Of a DNA stretch of 64,000 nucleotides, positions 37,090 through 45,692 are shown in pieces. The stretch covers positions 22,424 through 86,423 of the forward strand of contig NZ_CAVK010000150.1 in NCBI RefSeq assembly GCF_000382885.1, given 5' to 3'. Below the pieces are notes generated by a model. The model did not search any database. It was given only the letters and a program-made list of their open reading frames with translations, and had not been told where the DNA came from. The stretch's first letter is position 1, and each line of letters opens with the position of its first letter. Both the position numbers and the translations under genes were made by a program. Origin of the DNA: Sphingobium indicum BiD32 (GTDB taxonomy: Bacteria; Pseudomonadota; Alphaproteobacteria; Sphingomonadales; Sphingomonadaceae).

Positions 37090-37176
37090 GTCTATCTGGC
37101 CAGCATCTACCCCAGCCGGGACGATGGCACAAACATCCGATCGGCTTTTTCCGCGTGTCCGCAAAAGGAACAAATT

Positions 37177-37443
37177 GTGAACGATGATCCCCAGATGCGC
37201 CGCCTGAAATTCCGCGCCTGGCACCGGGGCACGCGCGAATCCGATTATGCGGTGGGCGGCTTTTTCGAGCGCTATCACCAGGAATGGAACGCCGAAGAGA
37301 TCGCCTGGTTTGAGCGCTTCATGGATGAACAGGATGCCGACATCATCGGTTGGGCGCTGGGCACCATTCCCGTGCCGGACGAATGGAAGGGGCCGATGAT
37401 GGACAAGTTCCTGAAGTTGGATTTCGTAAAGATCGAGAATTAG
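37177..37443 (+). CDS. sdhE: FAD assembly factor SdhE
   Basis: SdhE (YgfY/DUF339) helps attach FAD covalently to succinate dehydrogenase. The 88-residue product has the diagnostic RGxxE (HRGTRESD) and the helical core (WFERFMDEQDADIIGWALG). The start is GTG at 37177, with AAAAGGAA at 37163-37170 giving a good ribosome-binding site; the first ATG (37195) would cut into the conserved region. Divergent from recG across an 87-base gap. Confidence 0.9.
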   Translation: MNDDPQMRRLKFRAWHRGTRESDYAVGGFFERYHQEWNAEEIAWFERFMDEQDADIIGWALGTIPVPDEWKGPMMDKFLKLDFVKIEN

Positions 37444-37448
37444 AAAAT

Positions 37449-37592
37449 CCTCCCCTGCAAGGGGAGGGGGTGGAATGGAGGCACGTGACTCCATTCAGCC
37501 AGCGTAGCTGGTGGTGGAGGGGTGTCACCCTCACGATAGGGCAACACCCCTCCGTCAGGGCTGCGCCCTGCCACCTCCCCTGCAAGGGGAGG
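37449..37592. repeat. Paired CCTCCCCTGCAAGGGGAGG extragenic repeats
   Basis: The 19-base palindrome occurs at 37449-37467 and again at 37574-37592, flanking a stretch with GTGGAGGGGTG and CACCCCTCC inverted segments and GGGCTGCGCCCTGCC. The same set of blocks is found at 19.3 kb, so this is a compound element copied in the genome. It fills the sdhE-mfd gap and supplies a GGAGG just before a possible TTG start of mfd. Confidence 0.8.
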
Positions 37593-37614
37593 AATATTGG
37601 ATAGCGATACAGAC

Positions 37615-40600
37615 ATGACCGATCTCCAGAAAATCCTCCGCGCCAAAGCACCGCTGACCCTTTCGGGCGTCCCCGCCGGCTTCCAGCCCTGGCTGCTGGC
37701 GGATGTTGCGCGTGCGGCACCAAGCCGCGCCGTGTTTGTCGCGTCGGACGAGCAATTGATGCGCGCGGTCGCGGAAACGGCGCATTATTTCGCGCCGGAG
37801 ATCGAGATCATCGAAATCCCCGCCTGGGACTGCCTGCCCTATGACCGGGCCAGCCCGTCGCTGCGTACCGCATCGGCACGGCTTGCCGGGCTGCACGCCT
37901 TGCAGGCGAAGCCGAACGGCCCGCAACTGGTCCTGACCACGCTCAACGCCCTGACCCAGCGGACGCTCACCCCATTTCGCGTCCGGCAACTGGTGGCGAA
38001 ACTCGCGCCCAAGGAGCGGATCGCCATCACGCGCCTTGCCGAAATGCTCCAGGGCAACGGCTATGTCCGCACCGATACCGTCCATGATCGGGGCGAGTTC
38101 GCGATTCGCGGCGGCATTGTCGATCTGTTTCCCGGCGGCGAGGAGCAACCGCTCCGCCTCGACTTTTTCGGGGACGAGATTGAGACGGTCCGCCGCTTCG
38201 ACCCAAGCGACCAGCGCACCACCGGCAGCGTCGATGGCTTCACCCTGCTCCCTGCATCCGAAGCGCTGCTGGACGAGGACACGATCAAGCGCTTTCGCGG
38301 CCGCTATCGCGAGATGTTCGGCGCGACCGCAACCGGCGATCCGCTCTATCAGGCCGTCAGCGACGGGCGGCGGCTGTCGGGCATGGAACATTGGCTGCCC
38401 CTGTTCGAGGAAAAGCTGGTTCCCCTGTCCGACCATCTGGGCGAGGATGCCGTCATCATCCGCGACCATGGCGTCGTCGGCGCAGCAGATTCCCGGTTCG
38501 AGGCGATCCGTGATTATCACGCCAACCGGGTACAGGCGAAATCGTCGGACCCCGGCGCCTATCGTCCGCTCAAGCCCGACCTCCTCTATCTCGATGCCGC
38601 CGAATGGGACGCCATCGTCGCGCGCTGGCCGATGCACGTTGCCACGCCATTCCACGAGCCGGACAGCGCAACCGTGCTGGATTTCGCCGTCGATGGCCCG
38701 CGCGATTTCGCACCCGAACGCGCGCAGAACGCCAATGTCTATGAAGCCGTCGGCAAGCATATCGGCACGCTAAGCCGGTCAAAGAAAAAGGTCGTGATCG
38801 CCAGCTACTCCGCTGGCGCACGCGAGCGATTGTCTGGCCTGCTCGCCGACCATGGCGTCAAGCGGATGGCGGCGGCGGATAGCTGGCAGGAAGCGCTGGG
38901 TCTGGCCGCCAGCGGCAGCGTGGTGCTGACCGTCCTGTCGCTCGACCATGGCTTTACCGCGCCCGATGTCGCGGTGCTGACCGAACAGGATATGCTGGGC
39001 GACCGGCTGGTCCGCCGGGCCAAGCGCAAGAAAAGTGCCGACGCTTTCCTGGCGGAACTCGCCACTCTCTCCCCCGGTGATCTGGTGGTCCATATGGATC
39101 ATGGCATTGGCCGCTATGAAGGGCTGACCCAGATCCCGGTCAGCAAGACGGCGCATGATTGCGTCGCCCTGAGTTATGCGGGCGGCGACAAATTGTTCGT
39201 GCCAGTCGAAAATCTCGAAGTCCTTTCCCGCTATGGCTCCGACAGCGACGGGGTGAGCCTCGACAAATTGGGCGGCGAAGCGTGGCAGCGGCGCAAGGCC
39301 AAGATGAAGGAGCGCATCCGCGAGATTGCGGGTGAATTGCTCAAAACCGCCGCCGAACGCGCGCTGCGCGCCGCCACCGTCGCTGAACCCGACAGCGCAG
39401 GCTATCCCGCCTTTGTCGATCGCTTCCCTTATCAGGAGACCGAGGATCAGGAGCGCGCCATCATGGACGTGATCGAGGATCTGGGCGCGGGCAAGCCGAT
39501 GGATCGCCTCGTCTGCGGCGACGTCGGTTTCGGCAAGACCGAGGTGGCGCTGCGCGCCGCTTTCGTCGCGGCGATGGCGGGGATGCAGGTCGTGCTGATC
39601 TGCCCCACCACGCTACTCGCGCGCCAGCATCATATGCAGTTTGAGGAGCGCTTCCGCGGTTTCCCGGTCAATATCGGCCGCCTCTCCCGCCTCGTTCCTG
39701 ACAAGGAGGCGAAGGCGGTCAAGGCGGGTCTGGCCGACGGCACGGTGGATATCGTCATCGGCACCCATGCACTGCTGACCAAGGGCATCGAATTCAAGCG
39801 CCTCGGCCTTGTCATCGTCGATGAGGAACAGCGGTTCGGCGTGACCCACAAGGAACGATTGAAGGCGCTCAAAACCGATGTCCACGTCCTGACACTGACC
39901 GCGACACCCATTCCGCGCACGCTGCAAATGGCCATGTCGGGTCTGCGCGAACTGTCGGTGATCCAGACTCCGCCGGTCGATCGTCTGGCGGTGCGGACCT
40001 ATATCATGCCGTGGGACGGGGTGGTGATCCGCGAAGCCTTGTTGCGCGAACATTATCGCGGTGGGCAGAGCTTCTTCGTCGTCCCCCGCATCGCCGACCT
40101 GACCGAGATTGAGGAATATCTTCGCAACGAAGTCCCTGAAATCAAGGCGATCGTCGCCCACGGCCAGATGAGCGCCACCGAGGTCGAGGAACGCATGTCG
40201 GCCTTTTACGACAAGCGCTACGACGTGCTGCTCTCCACCACCATCGTCGAAAGCGGGCTGGATATTCCCAGCGCCAACACGCTGATCATCCATCGCGCCG
40301 ACCGATTCGGCCTGGCGCAACTCTATCAGTTGCGTGGTCGCGTGGGCCGATCCAAGACCCGCGCCTATGCCTATATGACCACCCCCGCCAACCGCATCAT
40401 CACCGAGACAGCAGAGAAGCGCCTGAAGGTGCTGTCCGACCTCGACACGCTGGGCGCGGGCTTCCAGCTTGCCAGTCATGATCTCGACATTCGCGGCGCG
40501 GGCAACCTGGTGGGCGACGAACAGTCGGGCCATATCCGCGAAGTGGGCTTTGAACTCTATCAGTCGATGCTGGAAGAGGCGATACTGGACGCGAAGGCGG

Positions 40601-41079
40601 GTGGGGCTGGCCTGGAACCACGCAGCGACAGTTTCTCGCCCCAGATCAGCGTCGATGCGCCGATCATGATCCCCGACGATTATGTCCCGGACCTCGACCT
40701 GCGCATGGGCCTGTATCGGCGCATCAATGAGCTGGAGGACCGGCAGGGTCTGGAATCCTTCGCCGCAGAACTGATCGACCGGTTCGGTAAGCTGCCCGCG
40801 CCGACGCAAAACCTGCTCAAGATCATCGAGATCAAACAGAATTGCGTGAAGGCCAACATCGCCAAGATCGACGTCGGGCAAAAGGGCGCACTGGTCAGCT
40901 TCTTCGAGGATCGCTTCCCCCATCCGGCAGGTCTCGTCGCCTATATCCAGCGGCTCGATGGCGTCGCGCGACTGCGGCCCGACAGCAAGGTGGTGGTCAA
41001 CCGCAACTGGGCCGACTCCGCCGCCCGCCTGAACGGCGCCCTGCAATTGTCGAAGGGACTGGCCAAGGCAGCGGCCTGA
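37615..41079 (+). CDS. mfd: Transcription-repair coupling factor Mfd
   Basis: Mfd removes RNA polymerase stalled at lesions and recruits UvrAB. The 1154-residue product has the UvrB-like N-terminal domains (EIPAWDCLPYDR, RGGIVDLFPG), the RNAP-interaction domain (LSPGDLVVHMDHGIGRYEG), the RecG-like translocase (GDVGFGKTEVALRA, DEEQRFG, LRGRVGRS) and the C-terminal TRCF domain. A TTG at 37597 with GGAGG upstream is in frame, but that ribosome-binding site is part of the repeat; I take the ATG at 37615, which begins MTDLQKILRA. Confidence 0.95.
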   Translation: MTDLQKILRAKAPLTLSGVPAGFQPWLLADVARAAPSRAVFVASDEQLMRAVAETAHYFAPEIEIIEIPAWDCLPYDRASPSLRTASARLAGLHALQAKPNGPQLVLTTLNALTQRTLTPFRVRQLVAKLAPKERIAITRLAEMLQGNGYVRTDTVHDRGEFAIRGGIVDLFPGGEEQPLRLDFFGDEIETVRRFDPSDQRTTGSVDGFTLLPASEALLDEDTIKRFRGRYREMFGATATGDPLYQAVSDGRRLSGMEHWLPLFEEKLVPLSDHLGEDAVIIRDHGVVGAADSRFEAIRDYHANRVQAKSSDPGAYRPLKPDLLYLDAAEWDAIVARWPMHVATPFHEPDSATVLDFAVDGPRDFAPERAQNANVYEAVGKHIGTLSRSKKKVVIASYSAGARERLSGLLADHGVKRMAAADSWQEALGLAASGSVVLTVLSLDHGFTAPDVAVLTEQDMLGDRLVRRAKRKKSADAFLAELATLSPGDLVVHMDHGIGRYEGLTQIPVSKTAHDCVALSYAGGDKLFVPVENLEVLSRYGSDSDGVSLDKLGGEAWQRRKAKMKERIREIAGELLKTAAERALRAATVAEPDSAGYPAFVDRFPYQETEDQERAIMDVIEDLGAGKPMDRLVCGDVGFGKTEVALRAAFVAAMAGMQVVLICPTTLLARQHHMQFEERFRGFPVNIGRLSRLVPDKEAKAVKAGLADGTVDIVIGTHALLTKGIEFKRLGLVIVDEEQRFGVTHKERLKALKTDVHVLTLTATPIPRTLQMAMSGLRELSVIQTPPVDRLAVRTYIMPWDGVVIREALLREHYRGGQSFFVVPRIADLTEIEEYLRNEVPEIKAIVAHGQMSATEVEERMSAFYDKRYDVLLSTTIVESGLDIPSANTLIIHRADRFGLAQLYQLRGRVGRSKTRAYAYMTTPANRIITETAEKRLKVLSDLDTLGAGFQLASHDLDIRGAGNLVGDEQSGHIREVGFELYQSMLEEAILDAKAGGAGLEPRSDSFSPQISVDAPIMIPDDYVPDLDLRMGLYRRINELEDRQGLESFAAELIDRFGKLPAPTQNLLKIIEIKQNCVKANIAKIDVGQKGALVSFFEDRFPHPAGLVAYIQRLDGVARLRPDSKVVVNRNWADSAARLNGALQLSKGLAKAAA

Positions 41080-41141
41080 CGCCTTGTAGGCCGCCCGGCG
41101 ATGGCATAGATTGACGCATCAACGGGGTGGAGAGAATGATC

Positions 41142-41537
41142 ATGGCTGTCGAACTGTTCGTGCTGGCCTGGGCCATGATACTGCTGCTCATCCACATTTT
41201 CGCCGCAGCCCATGTCAAGACAAAGCAATATGGCACCGACTGGAACATGGGCGCGCGCGATGAGGCTTTGCCGCCGCTCAACCCGGTTGCCGGCCGTCTG
41301 GCCCGCGCGCAGGCCAATTTTCAGGAAACCCTGCCCATCGCCATCGTCGCGCTGATCGGCGTGGTGGTGGCTGGCCGGTCAAGCGAGATGACCATGCTCG
41401 GCGCCCATATCTGGCTGGGCGCGCGCATCCTCTATCTGCCCGTCTATGCCCTTGGCATCCCCAAAATCCGCACGCTGATCTTTCTTGTCAGCCTGGTCGG
41501 GCTGGGCATGGTGTTGTGGCCGCTACTGCGCCTGTAG
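41142..41537 (+). CDS. MAPEG family membrane protein
   Basis: A 131-residue protein with four hydrophobic segments of the MAPEG (glutathione/eicosanoid metabolism) family; bacterial members are of uncertain substrate. Typical patches are ARAQANFQETLPIAIVAL and GARILYLPVYALGIPKIRT. GGAGAG lies seven bases before the ATG at 41142; an in-frame ATG at 41136 and a GTG at 41127 are too close to it. Confidence 0.85.
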   Translation: MAVELFVLAWAMILLLIHIFAAAHVKTKQYGTDWNMGARDEALPPLNPVAGRLARAQANFQETLPIAIVALIGVVVAGRSSEMTMLGAHIWLGARILYLPVYALGIPKIRTLIFLVSLVGLGMVLWPLLRL

Positions 41538-41548
41538 AATGTAAATAC

Positions 41549-41688
41549 CCGTTCGTCCTGAGTAGCCATTGAGCGAAGTCGGAGTCGCAGACGACCGTAG
41601 GTCAAAAGGCATATCGAAGGACCAGGCGCTGCGCATAATGCTTCGATACGAGCCTTCGACAAGCTCAGTCTCTACTCAGCACGAACGG
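41549..41688. repeat. Long extragenic inverted repeat (CCGTTCG...CGAACGG class)
   Basis: The arms CCGTTCGTCCTGAGTAG (41549-41565) and CTACTCAGCACGAACGG (41672-41688) enclose about 105 bases including CTTCGACAAGCTCAG and CTTCGATACGAGCC segments. This is a second class of sphingomonad intergenic repeat, distinct from the one at 13.7 kb although both end in CCGTTCG/CGAACGG. Confidence 0.75.
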
Positions 41689-41716
41689 ATGTCAGGCAAA
41701 CCAAGGGCATTGCATT

Positions 41717-43732
41717 TCAGCCCGCCAGCACCAGCGCGACCAATTCGGCGGACGAAACCCCTGCCGATCGCAGGAAGCCCTGATAATAATCGCAGCCTTC
41801 GCGCGACAGAAGATCGAGCTGCTGCTGCGTCTCCACGCCTTCCGCCACGACCTTCAGCCCCAGTGACTTGGCCATGTGGATAACGCCGCGCACGACGATC
41901 CGGTCGCGCGCCGTCCCGGCAATATCCTGCGCCAGTCCGCTATCGATCTTGAGATAGTCGAGTGGCAGGCTCTTGAGATAGGCGAGGCTGGAATAGCCGG
42001 TGCCGAAGTCGTCGATCGCCACCGCCAGCCCCTCCGACCGGAGCGCGGTAAGCAACGCAGCGGCGGCGTCCACATCCTCGATCAGCCCGCTTTCGGTGAT
42101 CTCGACGGTTAACCGCGACCGGGGGAAACCGCTGCGGTCCACGATAGCCAGCAGCCCGCTCATGAAGCCCGGCTGCGCTATGTCGGCGGCCGTCACATTG
42201 ATCGACAGGCGCAGCGCCGACAGCGCGCGCGGCCATGCCGCTGCCTGCCGCAACGCCTCCACCTGGATATGCGCCGAAAGCGGCAGCATATAGTCGGATC
42301 GTTCGGCGGTCGCGAACAATATGCCCGCGCCCAGCGGGCCATATTGCGGGTGGTTCCAGCGAGCCAGCGCCTCGACGCCGCTTATAACCTCCGAATCCAC
42401 CGGATATTGCGGCTGGAACACGATGCCGATCTCGCCCCGGTCCAGCGCCAGCCGCAGGTCGGTTTCCAGCTGGTCGGGATCGACCTGGCGGCTGTGACGA
42501 TCCGCCGACAGGATGCGGATACCCTCCCCGCCCGCCTGCCGCGCATCCGCCAGCGCAGTGCCAGCACGACGCAGCAAATGGGTCGCATCATCTTCGGACC
42601 GCGCCTGCGCAATGCCGCAGCGGGCGATCAGGCGAATGAGATGATCGCCCGCGCTGAACGGGCGACCGATGGCCGCTATCAACTGCCGCGCCAAAAAGGT
42701 TGCGCGGTCGCTGCCTGCGACTTCGCCGGTCAGGCCGACCAGAAATTCGGTGCCGGTGATCCGCGCAACCATCGCGCCGGGCGCAACATCATCGACCATC
42801 CGCTCGATCCGCCGGGCGATCCGCCCCAGCAGCGCATCACCCACCACCTGGCCATAGGCCGCGTTCATCCGCTCAAACTGGCTGATCGACAGCAGGATAG
42901 CGGTGGTCGCCAGCCCGGTGCGCCGGTCGAGCCAGTCGAGCGCCGCCTGCCGCGATCGCAGCCCGGTCAGATAGTCGCGGCTCGCCAGGTCGCGCTCCTG
43001 TGCATCGGACAGCCACTCGACATCAGCGGCAACCACGCCATCCTCGACCCGGAGGTGATGGACCAGCCGGTTGCCGGGCCGGTCAGGCAGATCATGCGCC
43101 AGCGCGGCGGGGCGCCCCGCCCGCATCATCGCCCGTAGTGCAGTCAGCACCGCGCGCCGTTCCGCCCGTGGCAGGCGGCGGATCATCGCTGCGGGATGAA
43201 TCCGCGCGCTGGGCAGATCGAGATGCCGGGCGAGACTTTCGCTCAGCCGCAGCACCGAATCGGTCCGCCCCAATTCCCAATAGAGCGCGTCACCGCGCCG
43301 GATGCGCTGGGCGCGTTGGCTGTGCGATGCCCCCCCGCCCAATCGCTCAACCAGCCGCTGCGCCGACGCCAGTACGGCACGCAGCGACGCTTCGCTATAG
43401 GGTGCCGTCAGGAAATGGGTTGCCCCGGCGTCCAGCAAGTCGGGAATGATGGCTTCGTCCGCCTGATCGACCAGCACGATCAGCGCGCCACCGCCTGCCT
43501 CCATCGCCGGCACCAGCGGCGCCAGCAGCTTCGCTTCCCCACCACCTAAGCGCATATCCACCAGCGCGACCTGCGCCTCGCTGCGCAGATAGCGTTGCGG
43601 CGCCTCGCGCGCCCGCCTTGCGCCGATCGCCCGCCATCCGGCCGCCTGCGCGGCATGGCACAGCCCGTCCCGGTCGCCGGGCGACAGGATGAAGAGGCTG
43701 CGCTGTCCGTCTGCGGCCTGATCCGCGATCAC
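41717..43732 (-). CDS. Receiver-like/GGDEF/EAL protein, likely c-di-GMP phosphodiesterase
   Basis: A 671-residue cytoplasmic protein. An N-terminal receiver-like fold (about 10-130) has ALVDMRLGG where the phospho-Asp is expected. A GGDEF domain follows with a degenerate active site (ITGTEF instead of GGDEF), then a well preserved EAL domain (EALARW, VEITESGL, DFGTGYSS, LKIDSGL, EGVET), so breakdown rather than synthesis of c-di-GMP is expected. The start is GTG at 43732 with AGGGGA nine bases upstream; the much longer frame antisense to moaA is spurious. Divergent from moaA. Confidence 0.9.
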   Translation of the reverse strand: MIADQAADGQRSLFILSPGDRDGLCHAAQAAGWRAIGARRAREAPQRYLRSEAQVALVDMRLGGGEAKLLAPLVPAMEAGGGALIVLVDQADEAIIPDLLDAGATHFLTAPYSEASLRAVLASAQRLVERLGGGASHSQRAQRIRRGDALYWELGRTDSVLRLSESLARHLDLPSARIHPAAMIRRLPRAERRAVLTALRAMMRAGRPAALAHDLPDRPGNRLVHHLRVEDGVVAADVEWLSDAQERDLASRDYLTGLRSRQAALDWLDRRTGLATTAILLSISQFERMNAAYGQVVGDALLGRIARRIERMVDDVAPGAMVARITGTEFLVGLTGEVAGSDRATFLARQLIAAIGRPFSAGDHLIRLIARCGIAQARSEDDATHLLRRAGTALADARQAGGEGIRILSADRHSRQVDPDQLETDLRLALDRGEIGIVFQPQYPVDSEVISGVEALARWNHPQYGPLGAGILFATAERSDYMLPLSAHIQVEALRQAAAWPRALSALRLSINVTAADIAQPGFMSGLLAIVDRSGFPRSRLTVEITESGLIEDVDAAAALLTALRSEGLAVAIDDFGTGYSSLAYLKSLPLDYLKIDSGLAQDIAGTARDRIVVRGVIHMAKSLGLKVVAEGVETQQQLDLLSREGCDYYQGFLRSAGVSSAELVALVLAG

Positions 43733-43852
43733 TGATATGGTCCCCTGGGCGCGCGCATGGTGTCGCCTTAGCAGCAACGGGTTACCGACGTCTTGCGTCT
43801 CCCGCAACCGGGGTGCTTGCGCGGGGCAGGTCCATCGCCTAGCTAAGTCCCC

Positions 43853-44866
43853 ATGGCCATCATGGACTCCTCGCGCACGCAGATGACCGACGGCCTTGGC
43901 CGCCGGATCAGCTATTTGCGCATATCCGTCACCGACCGCTGCGACCTGCGCTGCCGCTATTGCATGGCGGAAAAGATGCAGTTCCTGCCCAAAAATCAGG
44001 TGCTGACGCTGGAGGAGATCGCGCTGCTGGCCGATCTGTTCATTGCACGCGGCATCAACAAGATCCGACTGACCGGCGGCGAACCGCTGGTGCGGCGTGA
44101 CATTGGCGATCTGGTGCGCCGGATCGGGCGGCATCTGGGCGATGGGCTGGACGAACTGACGCTGACCACCAACGGCACCCGCCTGACCGATCATGCCGAC
44201 ATGCTCGCCGATGCGGGCGTGCGCCGGATCAATGTCAGCCTCGACAGTCTGGACCCGGCGCGCTTTGCCCATGTCACTCGTGGCGGCGATATTATGGCGG
44301 TGTTCACGGGGCTGAAAGCGGCGCAAGCAGCCGGGCTGGCGATCAAGATCAATATGGTCGCGCTCAAGGGCGTCAATGACGATGAAATCCTGCCCATGCT
44401 GCGCTGGTGCGATGCGGAAGGGCTGGACCTGACGCTGATCGAGACGATGCCATTGGGCGAGACGGGCGAGGACCGGACGGACCATTATCTGCCCTTGACG
44501 CAAGTGGCGGACGATATCCGCGCGCACCACGCGCTTACCCCCCTGCCCGACCGCACCGGCGGCCCGGCCCGCTATCACAGCGTTGCGGGGATGACGGCGC
44601 GGCTTGGCCTTATCACCCCGCTGACCAACAATTTCTGCGCAGATTGCAACCGCATTCGCATGACGTGCGAGGGCAAGATATTCATGTGCCTGGGCCATGA
44701 GGATCATGTCGATTTCAAGACCGCGCTACGCGAAGGCGGGCTGCCCGCCGTAGAGCCGCTGATCGACCGCGCCCTGCGGCTCAAGCCCGCGCGTCATGAC
44801 TTTCGCATCGGTGCCGGTGAAACCGCACCTGCAACCCGGCGTCATATGAGCGTCACCGGCGGATGA
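43853..44866 (+). CDS. moaA: GTP 3',8-cyclase MoaA (molybdenum cofactor biosynthesis)
   Basis: MoaA is a radical-SAM enzyme that starts molybdopterin synthesis from GTP together with MoaC. The 337-residue product has the N-terminal cluster motif with Cys30, Cys34 and Cys37 (CDLRCRYC), the C-terminal cluster cysteines (FCADCNRIRMTC, then FMC) and the essential C-terminal Gly-Gly. It overlaps nadK by four bases (ATGA). Confidence 0.95.
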   Translation: MAIMDSSRTQMTDGLGRRISYLRISVTDRCDLRCRYCMAEKMQFLPKNQVLTLEEIALLADLFIARGINKIRLTGGEPLVRRDIGDLVRRIGRHLGDGLDELTLTTNGTRLTDHADMLADAGVRRINVSLDSLDPARFAHVTRGGDIMAVFTGLKAAQAAGLAIKINMVALKGVNDDEILPMLRWCDAEGLDLTLIETMPLGETGEDRTDHYLPLTQVADDIRAHHALTPLPDRTGGPARYHSVAGMTARLGLITPLTNNFCADCNRIRMTCEGKIFMCLGHEDHVDFKTALREGGLPAVEPLIDRALRLKPARHDFRIGAGETAPATRRHMSVTGG

Positions 44867-45639
44867 GCGGCGAAACACGGCGTGCGCTGGTCGTGTCCCC
44901 TACGCAGGCAGCCAAAGCTGCCGAGGAACGGCTGCGCGCCACTTATGATTTCGTGCCGGTCGATCAGGCCGAGATGATCATCGCGCTGGGCGGCGATGGC
45001 TATATGCTCCAGACGCTCCATTCGATGCTGGAAGCGCGGCGGATCGTCCCGGTGTTCGGCATGAACCTGGGCACGGTCGGCTTCCTGATGAACGAATGGC
45101 GGCTGGAGCGGCTGGAACAGCGGCTGGAAGCGGCCAAGATGTTCAAGGTCAATCCGCTACGGATGATCGTCGATACGGTCGATGGTGAACGTTTTTCCAT
45201 ACCCGCGATCAACGAAGTGTCGCTGCTGCGCGAAACCCGCCAGACCGCCAAGCTGGAGGTACAGGTCAATGGCCGTGTCGTCCTGCCCGAACTGGTCTGT
45301 GACGGCGTGCTGGTGGCAACGCCTGCGGGGTCGACCGCCTATAATCTGTCGGCCCATGGTCCCATCCTGCCTCTGGGATCAGCGCTGGTCGCGCTGACCC
45401 CGATTAGCCCGTTCCGCCCGCGTCGCTGGCGCGGTGCCATCCTGCCGGAAAACACCGTCATCCGCTTCACCGTGCTTGATCCGGTCAAGCGCCCGGTCAG
45501 CGCCGTGGCAGACCAGCGCGAAGTCCGCGACGTCGCGCAGGTGGAAATCAAGATCGACCGCGCGACCCCGCTGACCTTGTTGTTCGACCCCGAACATACG
45601 CTGGACGACCGCATTGCGGCCGAACAATTCATCGCCTGA
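44863..45639 (+). CDS. nadK: NAD kinase
   Basis: NadK makes NADP+ from NAD+ and ATP. The 258-residue protein has the GGDG motif (ALGGDGYMLQTLH), the NLGTVGFLMNE patch and the substrate-binding VATPAGSTAYNLSA. The start overlaps the moaA stop (ATGA), so the two are co-transcribed. A hairpin follows the stop. Confidence 0.95.
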   Translation: MSGETRRALVVSPTQAAKAAEERLRATYDFVPVDQAEMIIALGGDGYMLQTLHSMLEARRIVPVFGMNLGTVGFLMNEWRLERLEQRLEAAKMFKVNPLRMIVDTVDGERFSIPAINEVSLLRETRQTAKLEVQVNGRVVLPELVCDGVLVATPAGSTAYNLSAHGPILPLGSALVALTPISPFRPRRWRGAILPENTVIRFTVLDPVKRPVSAVADQREVRDVAQVEIKIDRATPLTLLFDPEHTLDDRIAAEQFIA

Positions 45640-45643
45640 ACGG

Positions 45644-45666
45644 GGGCTTTAACGGGACCAAAGCCC
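45644..45666 (+). terminator. Possible nadK terminator
   Basis: GGGCTTT and AAAGCCC pair across a nine-base loop directly after the nadK stop. No T run follows, so it is a weak candidate. Confidence 0.4.
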
Positions 45667-45692
45667 GGCCTCACGGGGAGCCAAAAAAATCA

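Noticed and set aside
43733..44707. Extension of the EAL gene to a 996-codon frame
   Set aside because: The added part is antisense to moaA, which is clearly real. The GTG at 43732 with a ribosome-binding site is the natural start.
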